A program made the translations under genes and the position numbers. Positions 1 through 8,183 of a stretch of 64,000 bases of DNA are shown here, one piece after another. This DNA is from Mycobacteroides chelonae (GTDB taxonomy: Bacteria; Actinomycetota; Actinomycetes; Mycobacteriales; Mycobacteriaceae): positions 62,001-126,000 of the forward strand of contig JACHLF010000003.1 in NCBI GenBank assembly GCA_014204435.1. Reading direction: 5' to 3'. A model generated the notes under the pieces. The model worked only from the letters and a program-made list of their open reading frames with translations. It made no database searches and was not told where the DNA came from. Each line of letters begins with the position of its first letter. The first letter of the stretch is position 1.

Positions 1-306
1 CTTGCCGGGGCCGATGGCCCTGGTTGCCGCGTACACCTCGCGGTCGAAATCGGTAATGTCGTCGAAATCCAGGAGAACCCAACGAAGATCGTCGTCCTCG
101 CCGGCGAGCACACGCCGAATGCCGTCGACAGCCTCGGATACGAACGGCGGCGGCGCCAGGTCGCTTCCCGCGGGACGTCGGATGCGGGCCAAGGTTGCCG
201 CGTCGTCGTGCTCGGGCAGCTGCAACGCAACGATGCCTTTGTCGCTCCACGCGATGGCGCAGTTGCCAATGGCGGTGTGGAAGAAGCAGTGGCCGACAGT
301 GCTCAC
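1..306 (-). CDS. Methylated-DNA--protein-cysteine methyltransferase family protein (3' end outside window)
   Basis: Reading leftward from a GTG at 306-304, 102 codons stay open to the window edge, so the C-terminal part is missing. The end of the visible part, DFDREVYAATRAIGPGK (about residues 86-102), matches the motif that opens the catalytic domain of O6-alkylguanine-DNA alkyltransferases (F..+VW.ALR.IP.G). The active-site PCHR motif would lie beyond base 1 and cannot be checked. These enzymes repair O6-alkylguanine by accepting the alkyl group onto a cysteine. The gene lies 193 bp downstream of sigA on the same strand. The first 80 residues are only loosely conserved in this family, so the start is moderately uncertain. 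Confidence 0.6.
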   Translation of the reverse strand, partial: MSTVGHCFFHTAIGNCAIAWSDKGIVALQLPEHDDAATLARIRRPAGSDLAPPPFVSEAVDGIRRVLAGEDDDLRWVLLDFDDITDFDREVYAATRAIGPGK

Positions 307-381
307 GCTGTCAGTATGGTCGGACCTACCGACAGGACGGTGTCGCCGGTGGGTCTGTGCTCTGGGGTGGCGTGACAGTCA

Positions 382-498
382 CTCCAGTGCGCGCCTCAGC
401 TCCGCGATCGTGGCGGCCTGCCCGCCGGGCTGCCGGTACAAGGATCGGGCATCGTCCCCGAGTGCTTTCCAGAACTCAAGGACGATGCGGCTGACCTG
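382..498 (-). other. In-frame 39-codon open extension directly after the sigA stop codon
   Basis: Immediately after the sigA TAG (501-499), the same reading frame stays open for 39 codons, from 498 to 382, and ends in TGA (381-379). The peptide (QVSRIVLEFWKALG... ending ELRRALE) is amphipathic rather than arginine/serine-rich, and about 85% of its third codon positions are G or C, as in real genes here. It has no ATG or GTG start, so it could only be made by TAG readthrough, from an internal TTG, or be the relic of another gene. Mycobacterial SigA normally ends at RDYLD, as here. Confidence 0.25.
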
Positions 499-1935
499 CT
501 AGTCGAGGTAGTCGCGCAGGACCTGTGAACGGCTGGGGTGGCGCAGCTTCGACATGGTCTTGGACTCGATCTGCCGGATGCGCTCACGGGTGACCCCGTA
601 TACCTGGCCGATCTCGTCGAGCGTGCGCGGCTGCCCGTCGGTGAGACCGAAGCGCAGACGCACCACGCCAGCCTCGCGCTCGGAGAGCGTCTCCAGTACC
701 GACTGCAACTGATCCTGCAGCAGGGTGAAGGACACCGCGTCGACGGCCACAACGGCCTCAGAATCCTCGATGAAGTCACCGAGCTGCGAGTCGCCCTCGT
801 CACCGATGGTCTGGTCCAGGGAGATCGGCTCACGCGCGTACTGCTGGATCTCCAGTACCTTCTCCGGCGTGATGTCCATTTCCTTGGCCAGCTCTTCGGG
901 TGTGGGCTCACGGCCCAGGTCCTGGAGCAGCTCACGCTGGATGCGGCCGAGCTTGTTGATGACCTCGACCATGTGCACCGGGATACGGATGGTGCGGGCC
1001 TGGTCGGCCATCGCGCGGGTGATGGCCTGACGGATCCACCAGGTGGCATACGTCGAGAACTTGTAACCCTTTGTGTAGTCGAACTTCTCGACCGCACGGA
1101 TCAGACCCAGGTTGCCTTCCTGGATGAGGTCCAGGAACGCCATGCCACGGCCGGTGTAGCGCTTGGCCAGCGACACCACCAGACGCAGGTTGGCTTCCAG
1201 CAGGTGGTTCTTGGCACGGTCTCCGTCACGGCAGATCCACATCATGTCGCGGCGCTGCGCGGCGGGAAGCTTCTCGCCCTTCTCGGTCAGTTCGGTGACG
1301 ATCTGGGTGGCGTAGAGGCCGGCCTCGATGCGCTTGGCCAGCTCGACTTCCTCTTCGGCGTTGAGCAGCGCGACCTTGCCGATCTGCTTGAGGTACGCAC
1401 GCACCGAGTCGGCGGACGCGGTGAGCTCGGCGTCCTTACGGGCCTGGCGCAGCGCCTCGGACTCTTCCTCGTCCCAGACGAAATCGCCGGACGCCTTGTC
1501 CTTCTCGGACGGCTCGTCCTCGCTTTCGGCCTCAGCCTCCGCTTCGGGCTCCGGTTCGGCGGCTGCTTCGGCCAGGTCGGCCTCGATGTCGGCGTCGTCG
1601 GCGAGGTCTGCGTCCAGATCGTCGCCGGGCTCGAGCTCGGCGTCCTCGGCGCTGCCCTGTGGCTCGAGAGCGGGATCGGTGGCCTTGGCGGCTTTCTTGG
1701 CGGGCGCCTTCTTGGCGGGCGCGGCCTTGGTGGCGGCGGCCTTGGTGGCGGCGGCCTTGGTGGCGGCGGCCTTGGCCGGTGCCTTCTTCGCGGGAGCGGC
1801 CTTCTTGGCCGGCACGGCCTTGGCGGGCGCGGCCTTGGCGGGCGCCTTCTTGGCGGGGGCTGCCTTGGTGGCGGTGGTCTTCGAAGGTGTTGCGGCGGTG
1901 GTCTGCTTCACCGGAGCTGCTTTCGTGGCTGCCAC
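499..1935 (-). CDS. sigA: Primary RNA polymerase sigma factor SigA
   Basis: This 478-aa housekeeping sigma-70 factor directs RNA polymerase core to most promoters. Residues 1-86 are a Lys/Ala/Pro-rich tract built partly from TKAA repeats. Residues 87-160 are strongly acidic. From about residue 179 the conserved core follows: region 1.2 ([11 protein letters not shown]), region 2 ([20 protein letters not shown], then [11 protein letters not shown]), region 3, and region 4 with the helix-turn-helix [12 protein letters not shown] near the C terminus. The start is GTG, preceded by a good Shine-Dalgarno sequence (AGGAAAGGG). The long basic/acidic N terminus is typical of actinobacterial SigA/HrdB proteins. 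It is orthologous by position to Rv2703. Confidence 0.97.
   Translation of the reverse strand: MAATKAAPVKQTTAATPSKTTATKAAPAKKAPAKAAPAKAVPAKKAAPAKKAPAKAAATKAAATKAAATKAAPAKKAPAKKAAKATDPALEPQGSAEDAELEPGDDLDADLADDADIEADLAEAAAEPEPEAEAEAESEDEPSEKDKASGDFVWDEEESEALRQARKDAELTASADSVRAYLKQIGKVALLNAEEEVELAKRIEAGLYATQIVTELTEKGEKLPAAQRRDMMWICRDGDRAKNHLLEANLRLVVSLAKRYTGRGMAFLDLIQEGNLGLIRAVEKFDYTKGYKFSTYATWWIRQAITRAMADQARTIRIPVHMVEVINKLGRIQRELLQDLGREPTPEELAKEMDITPEKVLEIQQYAREPISLDQTIGDEGDSQLGDFIEDSEAVVAVDAVSFTLLQDQLQSVLETLSEREAGVVRLRFGLTDGQPRTLDEIGQVYGVTRERIRQIESKTMSKLRHPSRSQVLRDYLD
1721..1775 (-). repeat. 15-bp tandem repeat inside sigA
   Basis: The unit gcggccttggtggcg occurs three times in full plus a 10-bp partial copy. 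It encodes successive TKAAA units in the basic N-terminal tract of SigA. Copy number could vary between strains by slippage without breaking the frame, because the unit is five codons long. Confidence 0.8.
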
Positions 1936-2086
1936 GTACGCCCTTTCCTGGCTACTTCATCGACCGGCATGGGCATGCGAAATCGAGAATCTTGGCTGTC
2001 TTTTGGTGTTCGCCGCGAGCTCGGGGGTCCTGTGCGCGGCTGCTGAATGCCATTGTAACGACAAGAGTGCAGAACCTGTGAAAAAT
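1936..2086 (-). promoter_or_regulatory. sigA upstream region with a possible -10 element
   Basis: This 151-bp gap separates sigA from the end of ppgK on the same strand. On the minus strand it contains TACAAT at 2057-2052, a good match to a sigma-70 -10 hexamer. No equally good -35 is seen at 16-18 bp; a TTCACA lies 19 bp upstream of it. The Shine-Dalgarno sequence for sigA lies at the left edge. The promoter call is an inference. Confidence 0.3.
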
Positions 2087-2890
2087 CTAAGGCGAAACGC
2101 CAGCGTGTGCGGCCATCGCCGCGCCCACAATCCCCGCGCTGTTCTGCAGTGCAGCGGCGACCACGGGGGTGCGGTTGGTCAGTAGCTGCACCCATTTGTC
2201 GGCCTTCCGGCTAATGCCGCCGCCCACGATGAACAGGTCGGGCCACAGCGCGTTCTCCACGGCCTCCAGGACCTTGGTGACCTCGGGTGCCCACTGCTTG
2301 TAGCTCCAGTCGTTCTTTTCCTTCACCGACGACGCGGCGCGGTGCTCAGCTTCCATGCCGTCGACCTCGATATGACCGAACTCCGTGTTGGGCAACAGGA
2401 CTCCGTCATGCAGAACGGCCGACCCGATGCCGGTTCCGAACGTTAGCAGGACGACCACGCCCGACTGGTCCTTGCCCGCGCCGTAGCGGTCCTCGGCCAG
2501 CCCGGCGGCGTCGGCATCGTTGAGCACCGCGACGGTTTGGCCGTTCAGTTCGGCACTGATGATGTCGTGGACGTTGACGCCCAACCACGACTTGTCGACG
2601 TTCGCGGCGGTGCGTGCCTCGCCGTGCACGATCACGCCCGGGTATGTCACGCCGACGGGGCCCGTCCAGGAGAAATCGCGCACAACTGTGGCGATGGTCT
2701 CGGCGACGGCCTTGGGCGTGGCGGGCTGAGGGGTGGGGTACTTGATCCGCTCGCCGATCATCTCGCCGGTCGTCAGGTCCACGATCGCGCCCTTGATCCC
2801 ACTGCCGCCGACGTCGACGCCGAATCCACGCTGCTGGGCATCACCGGCTCCCGTCGCGGGGGTGGCCGGTTCGGCATCGGTGGCTGTCAT
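2087..2890 (-). CDS. ppgK: Polyphosphate glucokinase (ROK family)
   Basis: This 267-aa ROK-family kinase phosphorylates glucose to glucose-6-phosphate using polyphosphate, and in mycobacteria ATP as well. The nucleotide-binding motif VDVGGSGIKG is at residues 25-34. The sugar-kinase signature LNDADAAGLAED and the ROK motif LTFGTGIGSA followed by EFGHIEVDG come later in the chain. The start is ATG at 2890. It lies upstream of sigA on the same strand and divergent from the inositol phosphatase gene, the same arrangement as Rv2702-Rv2701c. The residues before 22 are a poorly conserved leader. Confidence 0.93.
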   Translation of the reverse strand: MTATDAEPATPATGAGDAQQRGFGVDVGGSGIKGAIVDLTTGEMIGERIKYPTPQPATPKAVAETIATVVRDFSWTGPVGVTYPGVIVHGEARTAANVDKSWLGVNVHDIISAELNGQTVAVLNDADAAGLAEDRYGAGKDQSGVVVLLTFGTGIGSAVLHDGVLLPNTEFGHIEVDGMEAEHRAASSVKEKNDWSYKQWAPEVTKVLEAVENALWPDLFIVGGGISRKADKWVQLLTNRTPVVAAALQNSAGIVGAAMAAHAGVSP

Positions 2891-3028
2891 CGGCGCTCCT
2901 TGGCCCTGGGTCTACACGGCTGGCGCACATGGGCAGCGAACACAGCCGGAACACACTGATTGCGAGTGACACCCTAATGCCCGCAGGCATGCCACGCGTG
3001 TCGCTGTCGGCTGTGCTGCGATAGACGC

Positions 3029-3859
3029 GTGGGAATCGATCCGGGAGCGTTGCGTTCGGTGGCGGTGCGGGTGGCATCCGAGGCGGCCGAGTTCGTACGA
3101 CATCGTCGCGCCACCGTGGATTGGACGGCGTCTGTACGCACCAAGAGCTCCGAGACGGATCCGGTGACACTCGTCGACACCGACTGCGAGCGACTGGTGC
3201 GGCGCCGGCTTGCCTCGCTGCGCCCCGGCGACGGCGTCCTGGGGGAGGAAGAGGGCGAGACGGGCTCCTCCGAGGTGCGCTGGGTCATCGATCCCATCGA
3301 CGGCACGGTCAATTTCGTCTACGGCATCCCCGCGTACGCGGTGTCGGTGGGGGCTCAGGTGGACGGGGAGACGGTCGCGGGTGCGGTGGCCGATGTGGCC
3401 GCGGACCGGGTCTTCTCGGCGGCCACAGGCGCCGGTGCGACCGTGCGTGAGGCCAATGGGCTGCAGCGGCCGCTGGCGTGCAATCCGGTAAGCGAGACAC
3501 GGCTTGCCCTGGTGGCCACCGGGTTCGCGTACTCGACCGTGCGGCGCGAACGCCAGGCGCAACTGGTGGCGCAGCTGCTGCCCCGGGTGCGGGACGTGCG
3601 CCGCATCGGGTCGGCGGCCCTGGACTTGTGCGGGGTGGCCGAGGGCCGCGTCGACGCGCAGTACGAGCACGGGCTGGGGCCGTGGGACTGGGTGGCGGGT
3701 GAGCTCATCGCGCGTGAGGCGGGCGCGGTGCTGGTGCTGCCCGGAGCGGACGCCCGCAGCACTGACGGCAGACTCATCGCGGCCATGGCGCCCGGAATCG
3801 CCGACGAATTCGGGCAGCTCCTGACCGAGATCGGCGCGATGGCGCCGATTCCCGGCTAG
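3029..3859 (+). CDS. suhB: Inositol-1-monophosphatase family protein (SuhB)
   Basis: This 276-aa Mg-dependent, Li-sensitive type phosphatase carries the family motifs GEEEG (about residue 72), WVIDPIDGTVNF (about 85-96) and GLGPWDWVAG (about 213-222), which hold the metal ligands. It would dephosphorylate inositol-1-phosphate, feeding phosphatidylinositol, mannosides and mycothiol. The start is GTG. Its last four bases overlap the convergent cei gene, and it is divergent from ppgK with a 138-bp gap. It corresponds by position to Rv2701c. Confidence 0.92.
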   Translation: MGIDPGALRSVAVRVASEAAEFVRHRRATVDWTASVRTKSSETDPVTLVDTDCERLVRRRLASLRPGDGVLGEEEGETGSSEVRWVIDPIDGTVNFVYGIPAYAVSVGAQVDGETVAGAVADVAADRVFSAATGAGATVREANGLQRPLACNPVSETRLALVATGFAYSTVRRERQAQLVAQLLPRVRDVRRIGSAALDLCGVAEGRVDAQYEHGLGPWDWVAGELIAREAGAVLVLPGADARSTDGRLIAAMAPGIADEFGQLLTEIGAMAPIPG

Positions 3860-4512
3860 CAGGTGCTCTGCCGCGCCCGGGTGATCAACTCCGTGCTGGC
3901 CTGATTGCCGGCTCTGAGGCTGTTCAGCGCTGAGGTGACCGCGTTACCGGCGGCCAGCTCGGTGAACTCGCTACCGAGGGCCAGATCCACGGAATCGTCG
4001 GACCGCTTGTCCTCGATGAACTCGACACATGGCGCCACCAGCGACAACGTCATGGCGTTGGCGTACCCGGACTCCCCGAATCGGATCTGGCCGACGCAAT
4101 TCAGGCGGGACCCGCTGGGGTAGAAGGGGTCGTTGTCGGCGGTCGGTGCGGGGAATCCGAGGTCGCGCAGCGAGGCCGACACGTCACCGGCCTGACCTGA
4201 CTGGCCGTTGGCGTTGAGCACACGGACCTTGACGTCGTTGAGGGCGGCGGGGTTAGTTCCCGTCAGGGAAGACCGCGACACCGGCTTACCGATGGTCCCG
4301 GATCCGGGCTCGGTCTGTTGCGCGGGCGGATTGCATGCGGTCGCCTCCTTGACCGGTGCTTCCCGGGTGAGCGCCGAGGCCCAGACGAAAACGGTGACGG
4401 CCAGCAAGGCGATCCCGAGGATCAGCGCTGGCAAATAGTTCCGGCGGCGGAACGGGTGCCCATACTTGTCTACTGAGGTGCCCTCGGTGATGTCTGCGAC
4501 CACGGATGGCAC
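3856..4512 (-). CDS. cei: Envelope integrity protein Cei (LytR C-terminal domain)
   Basis: This 218-aa membrane-anchored protein has a cytoplasmic tail of about 28 residues, one transmembrane helix (YLPALILGIALLAVTVFVWA, about 26-45) and an extracytoplasmic part containing a LytR_C-type domain (VKVRVLNANGQSGQAGDVS near residues 94-112). Cysteines occur at CNPP, NCVG, PCVE and the C-terminal STC, compatible with disulfides. The M. tuberculosis orthologue Rv2700 is needed for envelope integrity and virulence. The start is GTG, with an alternative GTG three codons in. It is divergent from the DUF4193 gene across a CRP-type site. Confidence 0.88.
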   Translation of the reverse strand: MPSVVADITEGTSVDKYGHPFRRRNYLPALILGIALLAVTVFVWASALTREAPVKEATACNPPAQQTEPGSGTIGKPVSRSSLTGTNPAALNDVKVRVLNANGQSGQAGDVSASLRDLGFPAPTADNDPFYPSGSRLNCVGQIRFGESGYANAMTLSLVAPCVEFIEDKRSDDSVDLALGSEFTELAAGNAVTSALNSLRAGNQASTELITRARQSTC

Positions 4513-4567
4513 TCTAGGCCAGCGGACGTTCGGGCGACAGACGGCGAAATAGACGAGGTGTCCACTG

Positions 4568-4589
4568 TTGTGTGATGTAAATCACACAA
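4568..4589. promoter_or_regulatory. CRP-type cAMP receptor protein binding site
   Basis: A perfect inverted repeat with 9-bp arms TTGTGTGAT and ATCACACAA around GTAA. Its core TGTGA-N6-TCACA is the consensus of E. coli CRP and of mycobacterial Crp (Rv3676). It sits 116 bp before the DUF4193 start and 56 bp before the cei start, so it could control either divergent gene. Binding is inferred from sequence alone. Confidence 0.75.
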
Positions 4590-4704
4590 AGATCCGGCGC
4601 GATACGGGCACTAATAGTTTGTGGTCTCCGTTTCAGCCTGGTACAAAGCCTTGCTGCGCCTATGCAGAAGCTTGATGACGAGACGTTGATAAGGGGATGG
4701 ACGC

Positions 4705-5007
4705 ATGGCTACCGACTACGACGCTCCGAGGCGATCCGACGCCGACGATGTGTCAGAGGACTCGTTAGAGGAGCTCAAGGCTCGTCGTAACGAAGCACAG
4801 TCGGCGGTGGTCGATGTCGATGAGGCGGAAACCGCCGAATCGTTCGAGCTACCAGGTGCCGACCTGTCCGGCGAGGAACTTTCGGTGCGGGTTATCCCGA
4901 AGCAGGCCGACGAGTTCACCTGCTCGAGCTGCTTCCTGGTGCATCACCGCAGCCGGCTGGCCAGCGAGAAGAACGGTCAGCTGATCTGCACCGACTGTGC
5001 GGCCTAG
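4705..5007 (+). CDS. DUF4193 family protein
   Basis: A 100-aa protein with an acidic N-terminal half and a C-terminal zinc-ribbon-like segment: FTCSSCFLVHHRSRL, then LICTDCAA, giving CxxC...CxxC. It matches the actinobacterial DUF4193 family (Rv2699c by position), whose function is unknown. The arrangement of four cysteines suggests a structural metal. The ATG is preceded by AAGGGG at suitable spacing. A perfect CRP-type palindrome lies upstream, suggesting cAMP-linked control. Confidence 0.9.
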   Translation: MATDYDAPRRSDADDVSEDSLEELKARRNEAQSAVVDVDEAETAESFELPGADLSGEELSVRVIPKQADEFTCSSCFLVHHRSRLASEKNGQLICTDCAA

Positions 5008-5014
5008 GGCCCGT

Positions 5015-5029
5015 GGCGGTCTAGCCGCC
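5015..5029. terminator. Short GC hairpin between convergent genes
   Basis: GGCGG-TCTAG-CCGCC forms a 5-bp stem in the 24-bp gap between the convergent DUF4193 and DUF3093 genes. There is no T-run, as is usual in mycobacteria. Its terminator role is only suggested by position. Confidence 0.35.
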
Positions 5030-5031
5030 GA

Positions 5032-5508
5032 CTAGCTCCGCAGGGCCGCTAGCACCCGATCGGGGTGTCGGCTGCTCACTAGCCAGTACGGCGTCGGATC
5101 ATCCGGGTCATCGAGGACCACCAGAACCATCGGGCCGATCCATGCCCGGTGCACGACGAAGGCCGCCGGATCCAATTGGCGGCCCAGTGCCGCGCTTTTC
5201 GCAGTGGCGGGAATCGCCGCGGACTTGGCGATGACACTCACCGGCAGATGTGCCGATCCGGCGCGCAACTCGGCAGTGCCGTCCCGCCCGCGGGTGACCT
5301 CCACGCGGATTCTGCTGAACCACAACAAGACTCCCGCCACGATCGCGAAGAGGATTGGGTAGGGCACCCAGGAGGGAAGCTGACGCATGCTCTGGTTGAG
5401 CTCCAGTCCGAGCAGCGTTGCCACGCCGAAGCCGGGCAGCGCCCACCACCATGGAACCCACAGCCGCTCGAGGTAGCGGACATCGGTCGTGTTGCTGGGG
5501 GAGGCCAT
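5032..5508 (-). CDS. DUF3093 family membrane protein
   Basis: A 158-aa protein with two transmembrane helices ([20 protein letters not shown] near residues 17-36, and [18 protein letters not shown] near 48-65) followed by a soluble domain. It matches the DUF3093 family, the orthologue of Rv2698 by position; the function is unknown. I chose ATG 5508 (MASPSNTT) rather than GTG 5544, because the longer form would overlap the divergent dUTPase start. Confidence 0.85.
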   Translation of the reverse strand: MASPSNTTDVRYLERLWVPWWWALPGFGVATLLGLELNQSMRQLPSWVPYPILFAIVAGVLLWFSRIRVEVTRGRDGTAELRAGSAHLPVSVIAKSAAIPATAKSAALGRQLDPAAFVVHRAWIGPMVLVVLDDPDDPTPYWLVSSRHPDRVLAALRS

Positions 5509-5536
5509 CACGCGGCCAAGGGTAGTCTGGGCGATC

Positions 5537-6007
5537 GTGCCCACACCTACGAGATTGGCGATTGTTCGCCTCGATCGAGAGCTTCCCCTGCCGTCCCGTG
5601 CGCATGCCGATGACGCTGGGGTCGATCTCTACAGCGCCGAGGACGTGGTGATCGAACCCGGCCGCCGGACGCTGGTGGGCACCGGTATTGCCGTGGCCAT
5701 CCCGTCGGGAATGGTCGGCTTGGTGCATCCGCGGTCGGGTTTGGCTGCACGCGTGGGACTTTCGATCGTCAACAGCCCCGGCACGATCGATGCCGGATAT
5801 CGTGGCGAGGTGAAGGTCAACCTGATTAACCTGGATCCCGAGGTCCCGATCGTCATTGCCCGTGGCGACCGGATCGCGCAATTGCTGGTTCAGCAGGTCG
5901 AACTGCCCGAGCTGGTTGAGGTGGATTCCTTTGACGAGGCCGGTCTGGCCGTGACCACCCGTGGTGCGGGTGGGTACGGATCCAGCGGCGGACATGCGAG
6001 TTTGTGA
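5537..6007 (+). CDS. dut: Deoxyuridine 5'-triphosphate nucleotidohydrolase (dUTPase)
   Basis: This 156-aa homotrimeric dUTPase hydrolyses dUTP to dUMP and PPi, keeping uracil out of DNA and supplying dTMP synthesis. The five motifs are visible: [33 protein letters not shown] ([20 protein letters not shown]), RGDRIAQLL, and the glycine-rich C terminus [14 protein letters not shown]. The start GTG ([13 protein letters not shown]) aligns with the M. tuberculosis enzyme. The stop overlaps the start of the DUF3710 gene, suggesting translational coupling. Confidence 0.96.
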   Translation: MPTPTRLAIVRLDRELPLPSRAHADDAGVDLYSAEDVVIEPGRRTLVGTGIAVAIPSGMVGLVHPRSGLAARVGLSIVNSPGTIDAGYRGEVKVNLINLDPEVPIVIARGDRIAQLLVQQVELPELVEVDSFDEAGLAVTTRGAGGYGSSGGHASL

Positions 6008-6756
6008 TGGCTTTGCACCGCAGTGGAGGTCTCAACGACCTGGACGACGCGGCGGACGCCTCCGCGTCGGGATCAGACGAAACGTTTGACGGCCCATACG
6101 AAATCGAAGACTTCGACAGTGCCGAGGACGCCGGAGTCGGGCGTTTGGACCTGGGTTCGGTGCTTATTCCGGTACCCGAAACCGGCCAGATTCAGGTCGA
6201 GCTGACCGCGGCGGGTGCTCCCGGTGCGGTCTTTGTGCTGACGCCCAACGGGCGTTACTCGGTGGCCGCCTACGCGGCTCCGAAATCTGCCAGTCTCTGG
6301 CGCGAGATCGCTGGCGAGCTGGCCGAGTCGCTGCGCAAGGAAGCCGCCGAGGTCTCCATTGCCGACGGTCCGTGGGGTCGTGAGGTCGTGGGAGTCGCCG
6401 AGGGCGGCTCCGTGCGCTTCATCGGCGTCGACGGCTACCGCTGGATGATCCGCTGCGTGCTGCAGGGCCCCGCCGAAACCTTCGACGCTCTGGCGGAGGA
6501 GGCACGTGATGCGGTGGCCGATACCGTCGTGCGGCGCGATGACAGCCCGTACCCGGTGCGGACCCCGCTGCCGGTCGCCCTGCCGGAACCGATGCTGGAG
6601 CAGTTGCAGCAGGCACAGGTGCAGGCGATGGCCCAGGCGGAAGCTGAGGCCGTCGTGGCGGAACCCGGTCCGCAGGACGATCCGACACCCGCGGCCCGCC
6701 GCAGCGTCTCCGGGTCGGCCATGCAACAGCTGCGTTCCACCATCACCGGCGGCTAG
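6004..6756 (+). CDS. DUF3710 family protein
   Basis: A 250-aa protein of the actinobacterial DUF3710 family (Rv2696c by position). It has an acidic N terminus (residues 1-45), a central folded domain containing GPWGREVVG and [14 protein letters not shown], and a low-complexity Gln/Ala-rich tail ([18 protein letters not shown]). The biochemical function is unknown. The start is GTG 6004 or the adjacent ATG 6007, both overlapping the dut stop codon, so it is probably co-translated with dut. Confidence 0.88.
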   Translation: MMALHRSGGLNDLDDAADASASGSDETFDGPYEIEDFDSAEDAGVGRLDLGSVLIPVPETGQIQVELTAAGAPGAVFVLTPNGRYSVAAYAAPKSASLWREIAGELAESLRKEAAEVSIADGPWGREVVGVAEGGSVRFIGVDGYRWMIRCVLQGPAETFDALAEEARDAVADTVVRRDDSPYPVRTPLPVALPEPMLEQLQQAQVQAMAQAEAEAVVAEPGPQDDPTPAARRSVSGSAMQQLRSTITGG

Positions 6757-6989
6757 GTCGGGCGGACCGACCTCCGGGATCTGATCCGGGTCGAACCGAA
6801 GCGCCGACAACGTTCCCGCCAGGGTCTCGAACTCTTCCGGGGTGCCGTGGCGCACCGGCCCCTCGCTCTTGGCGAACCGCACGCCCACCGGGACGTGCAG
6901 TCTCTTCGCGGTGGTCACCCTCACGGTGCGCGATGGTCTGGTGCTCAAGATCGAGGCAACCGCCGATCCTGGCGCACGCGGGCTGTGAC
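6757..6989. other. Gap with coding-like signal on both strands
   Basis: This 233-bp gap between two convergent genes has no assignable gene, but two frames look coding and share their wobble positions. On the plus strand a GTG-started ORF (6842-6988, 48 codons plus stop) ends VVTLTVRDGLVLKIEATADP, resembling the SnoaL-like tail of SigJ-type sigma factors. On the minus strand the same bases read FAKSEGPVRHGTPEEFETLA, but with no stop near the gap edge. One of them is probably a gene remnant; I cannot decide which. Confidence 0.35.
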
Positions 6990-7688
6990 TCAGATGTCGC
7001 TCAGCGCGCCGACACACGCCCACCCCAGACAGGTCGGGTCGGCGCCCAGCTGATCCAGGGTGAAGGTGCGCAATGCCGAACGTGGCGCCCAGGAGGCCCA
7101 ATCCTGCGCCACCGTGAGCGGATGGATCGGATCGTCGGTGGCCGCGGCTAGGGCCAAGGGCACCGTCAGTCCGCGGATGTCGTCGGCGGAGGGATTCACG
7201 AACGCGGAGACCTCTTGCATGGCATGGGGTAAGCCCGGCCACTGGACGGTCCATGATCGGGTGAGCTCGGCGGCCAGCCAGTCTGGGCTGCTGGCTTGCA
7301 TGGCGGCGGTCACCGCTGCCAATCCGTCGGCCCGCAGGGATTCGGCGGTCATCCGGGCCGACACCGAGGCCGGCGAGTTCTCCGGTGCACCGGTCCATGC
7401 GGGCATCGTCGCCAGCACGGCGACCGCCGCCCCAGGGTTCTGCAAGGCCCACGTCAGTGCCACCGCGGTGCCGATCGATACCCCGCCGACCACGATGGGA
7501 CAGCGAAGGGAGGCCCGGTCGAGCGCCCGTAGATAGCCGTTGACCAGGTCATTCGGTTCTGGGCGCACGGCGACCAGGATGGCCCCCGCCGCGGCGAGGG
7601 CGGGCCCGAAGGCCCTGTTGATGAAGTCGTCGTCGGAGCCCGTGCCGGGCATGAGAACAGCCGTGTGGCCATCAAGTTCTAAGGTCAC
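6990..7688 (-). CDS. Alpha/beta-hydrolase-like protein (Rv2695 family)
   Basis: A 232-aa Ala-rich protein with an alpha/beta hydrolase outline: an early strand plus oxyanion-type segment (MPGTGSDDDF), a nucleophile-elbow-like IVVGGVSIGTAVAL at about residues 75-88 (GVSIG fits GxSxG) and LALAAATDDPIHPL near the C terminus as the acid-containing turn. The terminal histidine is not clear. The substrate is unknown. The start is GTG 7688 (VTLELDG); an upstream in-frame stretch exists but would overlap the divergent OB-fold gene. It corresponds by position to Rv2695. Confidence 0.75.
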   Translation of the reverse strand: MTLELDGHTAVLMPGTGSDDDFINRAFGPALAAAGAILVAVRPEPNDLVNGYLRALDRASLRCPIVVGGVSIGTAVALTWALQNPGAAVAVLATMPAWTGAPENSPASVSARMTAESLRADGLAAVTAAMQASSPDWLAAELTRSWTVQWPGLPHAMQEVSAFVNPSADDIRGLTVPLALAAATDDPIHPLTVAQDWASWAPRSALRTFTLDQLGADPTCLGWACVGALSDI

Positions 7689-7811
7689 GTACCTGATCTT
7701 GCCCGGTGTCCGGGAGACCCAGGGAGTCACCTGGCATCGGGGCGCGCAAAGGTCTACGGTGGCGGATGCACGGATCAAACGATCGGGCATGTTGAGAGGC
7801 CAGGACTGGAA

Positions 7812-8183
7812 GTGGCTACCACCGGCGGTTATCTGCGTCGACTTACCCGTCGACTGACAGAGGACCTGGAGCAAGTAGACGCCGAGAAAATCGGTGACGA
7901 CGCCGCCGCCACCGGTGCTCAGCGCGTCATTGATTGTCAACGCGGCCAAGAAGTCACCATGTGTGGCACGTTGCGCACCGTGGAGACCAATTCCAAGGGC
8001 TGTGTGGCCGGCGTGAAGGCCGAGCTGTTCGACGGCACTGACACCGTGACACTCGTCTGGCTGGGCCAGCGCCGTATCCCCGGTATCGAATCGGGCCGCA
8101 CCCTGCTGGTTCGCGGTCGCCTCGGTAAGCTCGAGAACGGCGGCAAGGTGATTCACAACCCGTACTACGAAATCCAGCGCTAA
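7812..8183 (+). CDS. OB-fold nucleic-acid-binding protein
   Basis: A 123-aa protein made of a short helical N terminus and one OB-fold domain (about residues 45-120: VTMCGTLRTV, AELFDGTDTVTLVWLGQRRI, GRTLLVRGRL). This is the fold of RecG-wedge or tRNA-anticodon-type nucleic-acid binders. It is orthologous by position to Rv2694c; the ligand is unknown. It starts at GTG. The downstream DUF3159 gene begins one base after its stop codon, so the two are an operon. Confidence 0.85.
   Translation: MATTGGYLRRLTRRLTEDLEQVDAEKIGDDAAATGAQRVIDCQRGQEVTMCGTLRTVETNSKGCVAGVKAELFDGTDTVTLVWLGQRRIPGIESGRTLLVRGRLGKLENGGKVIHNPYYEIQR

Noticed and set aside
538..2046. A 502-codon open frame on the + strand across sigA
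   Set aside because: It is fully antisense to sigA, and its sequence is Gly/Leu/Val-rich shadow of the Lys/Ala tract. Such long antisense frames are common in high-GC genes.
6073..7452. A 459-codon open frame on the - strand spanning DUF3710 and the hydrolase gene
   Set aside because: Most of it is antisense to DUF3710 or an alternative frame of the hydrolase. Only the small central part in the gap was kept as a finding.
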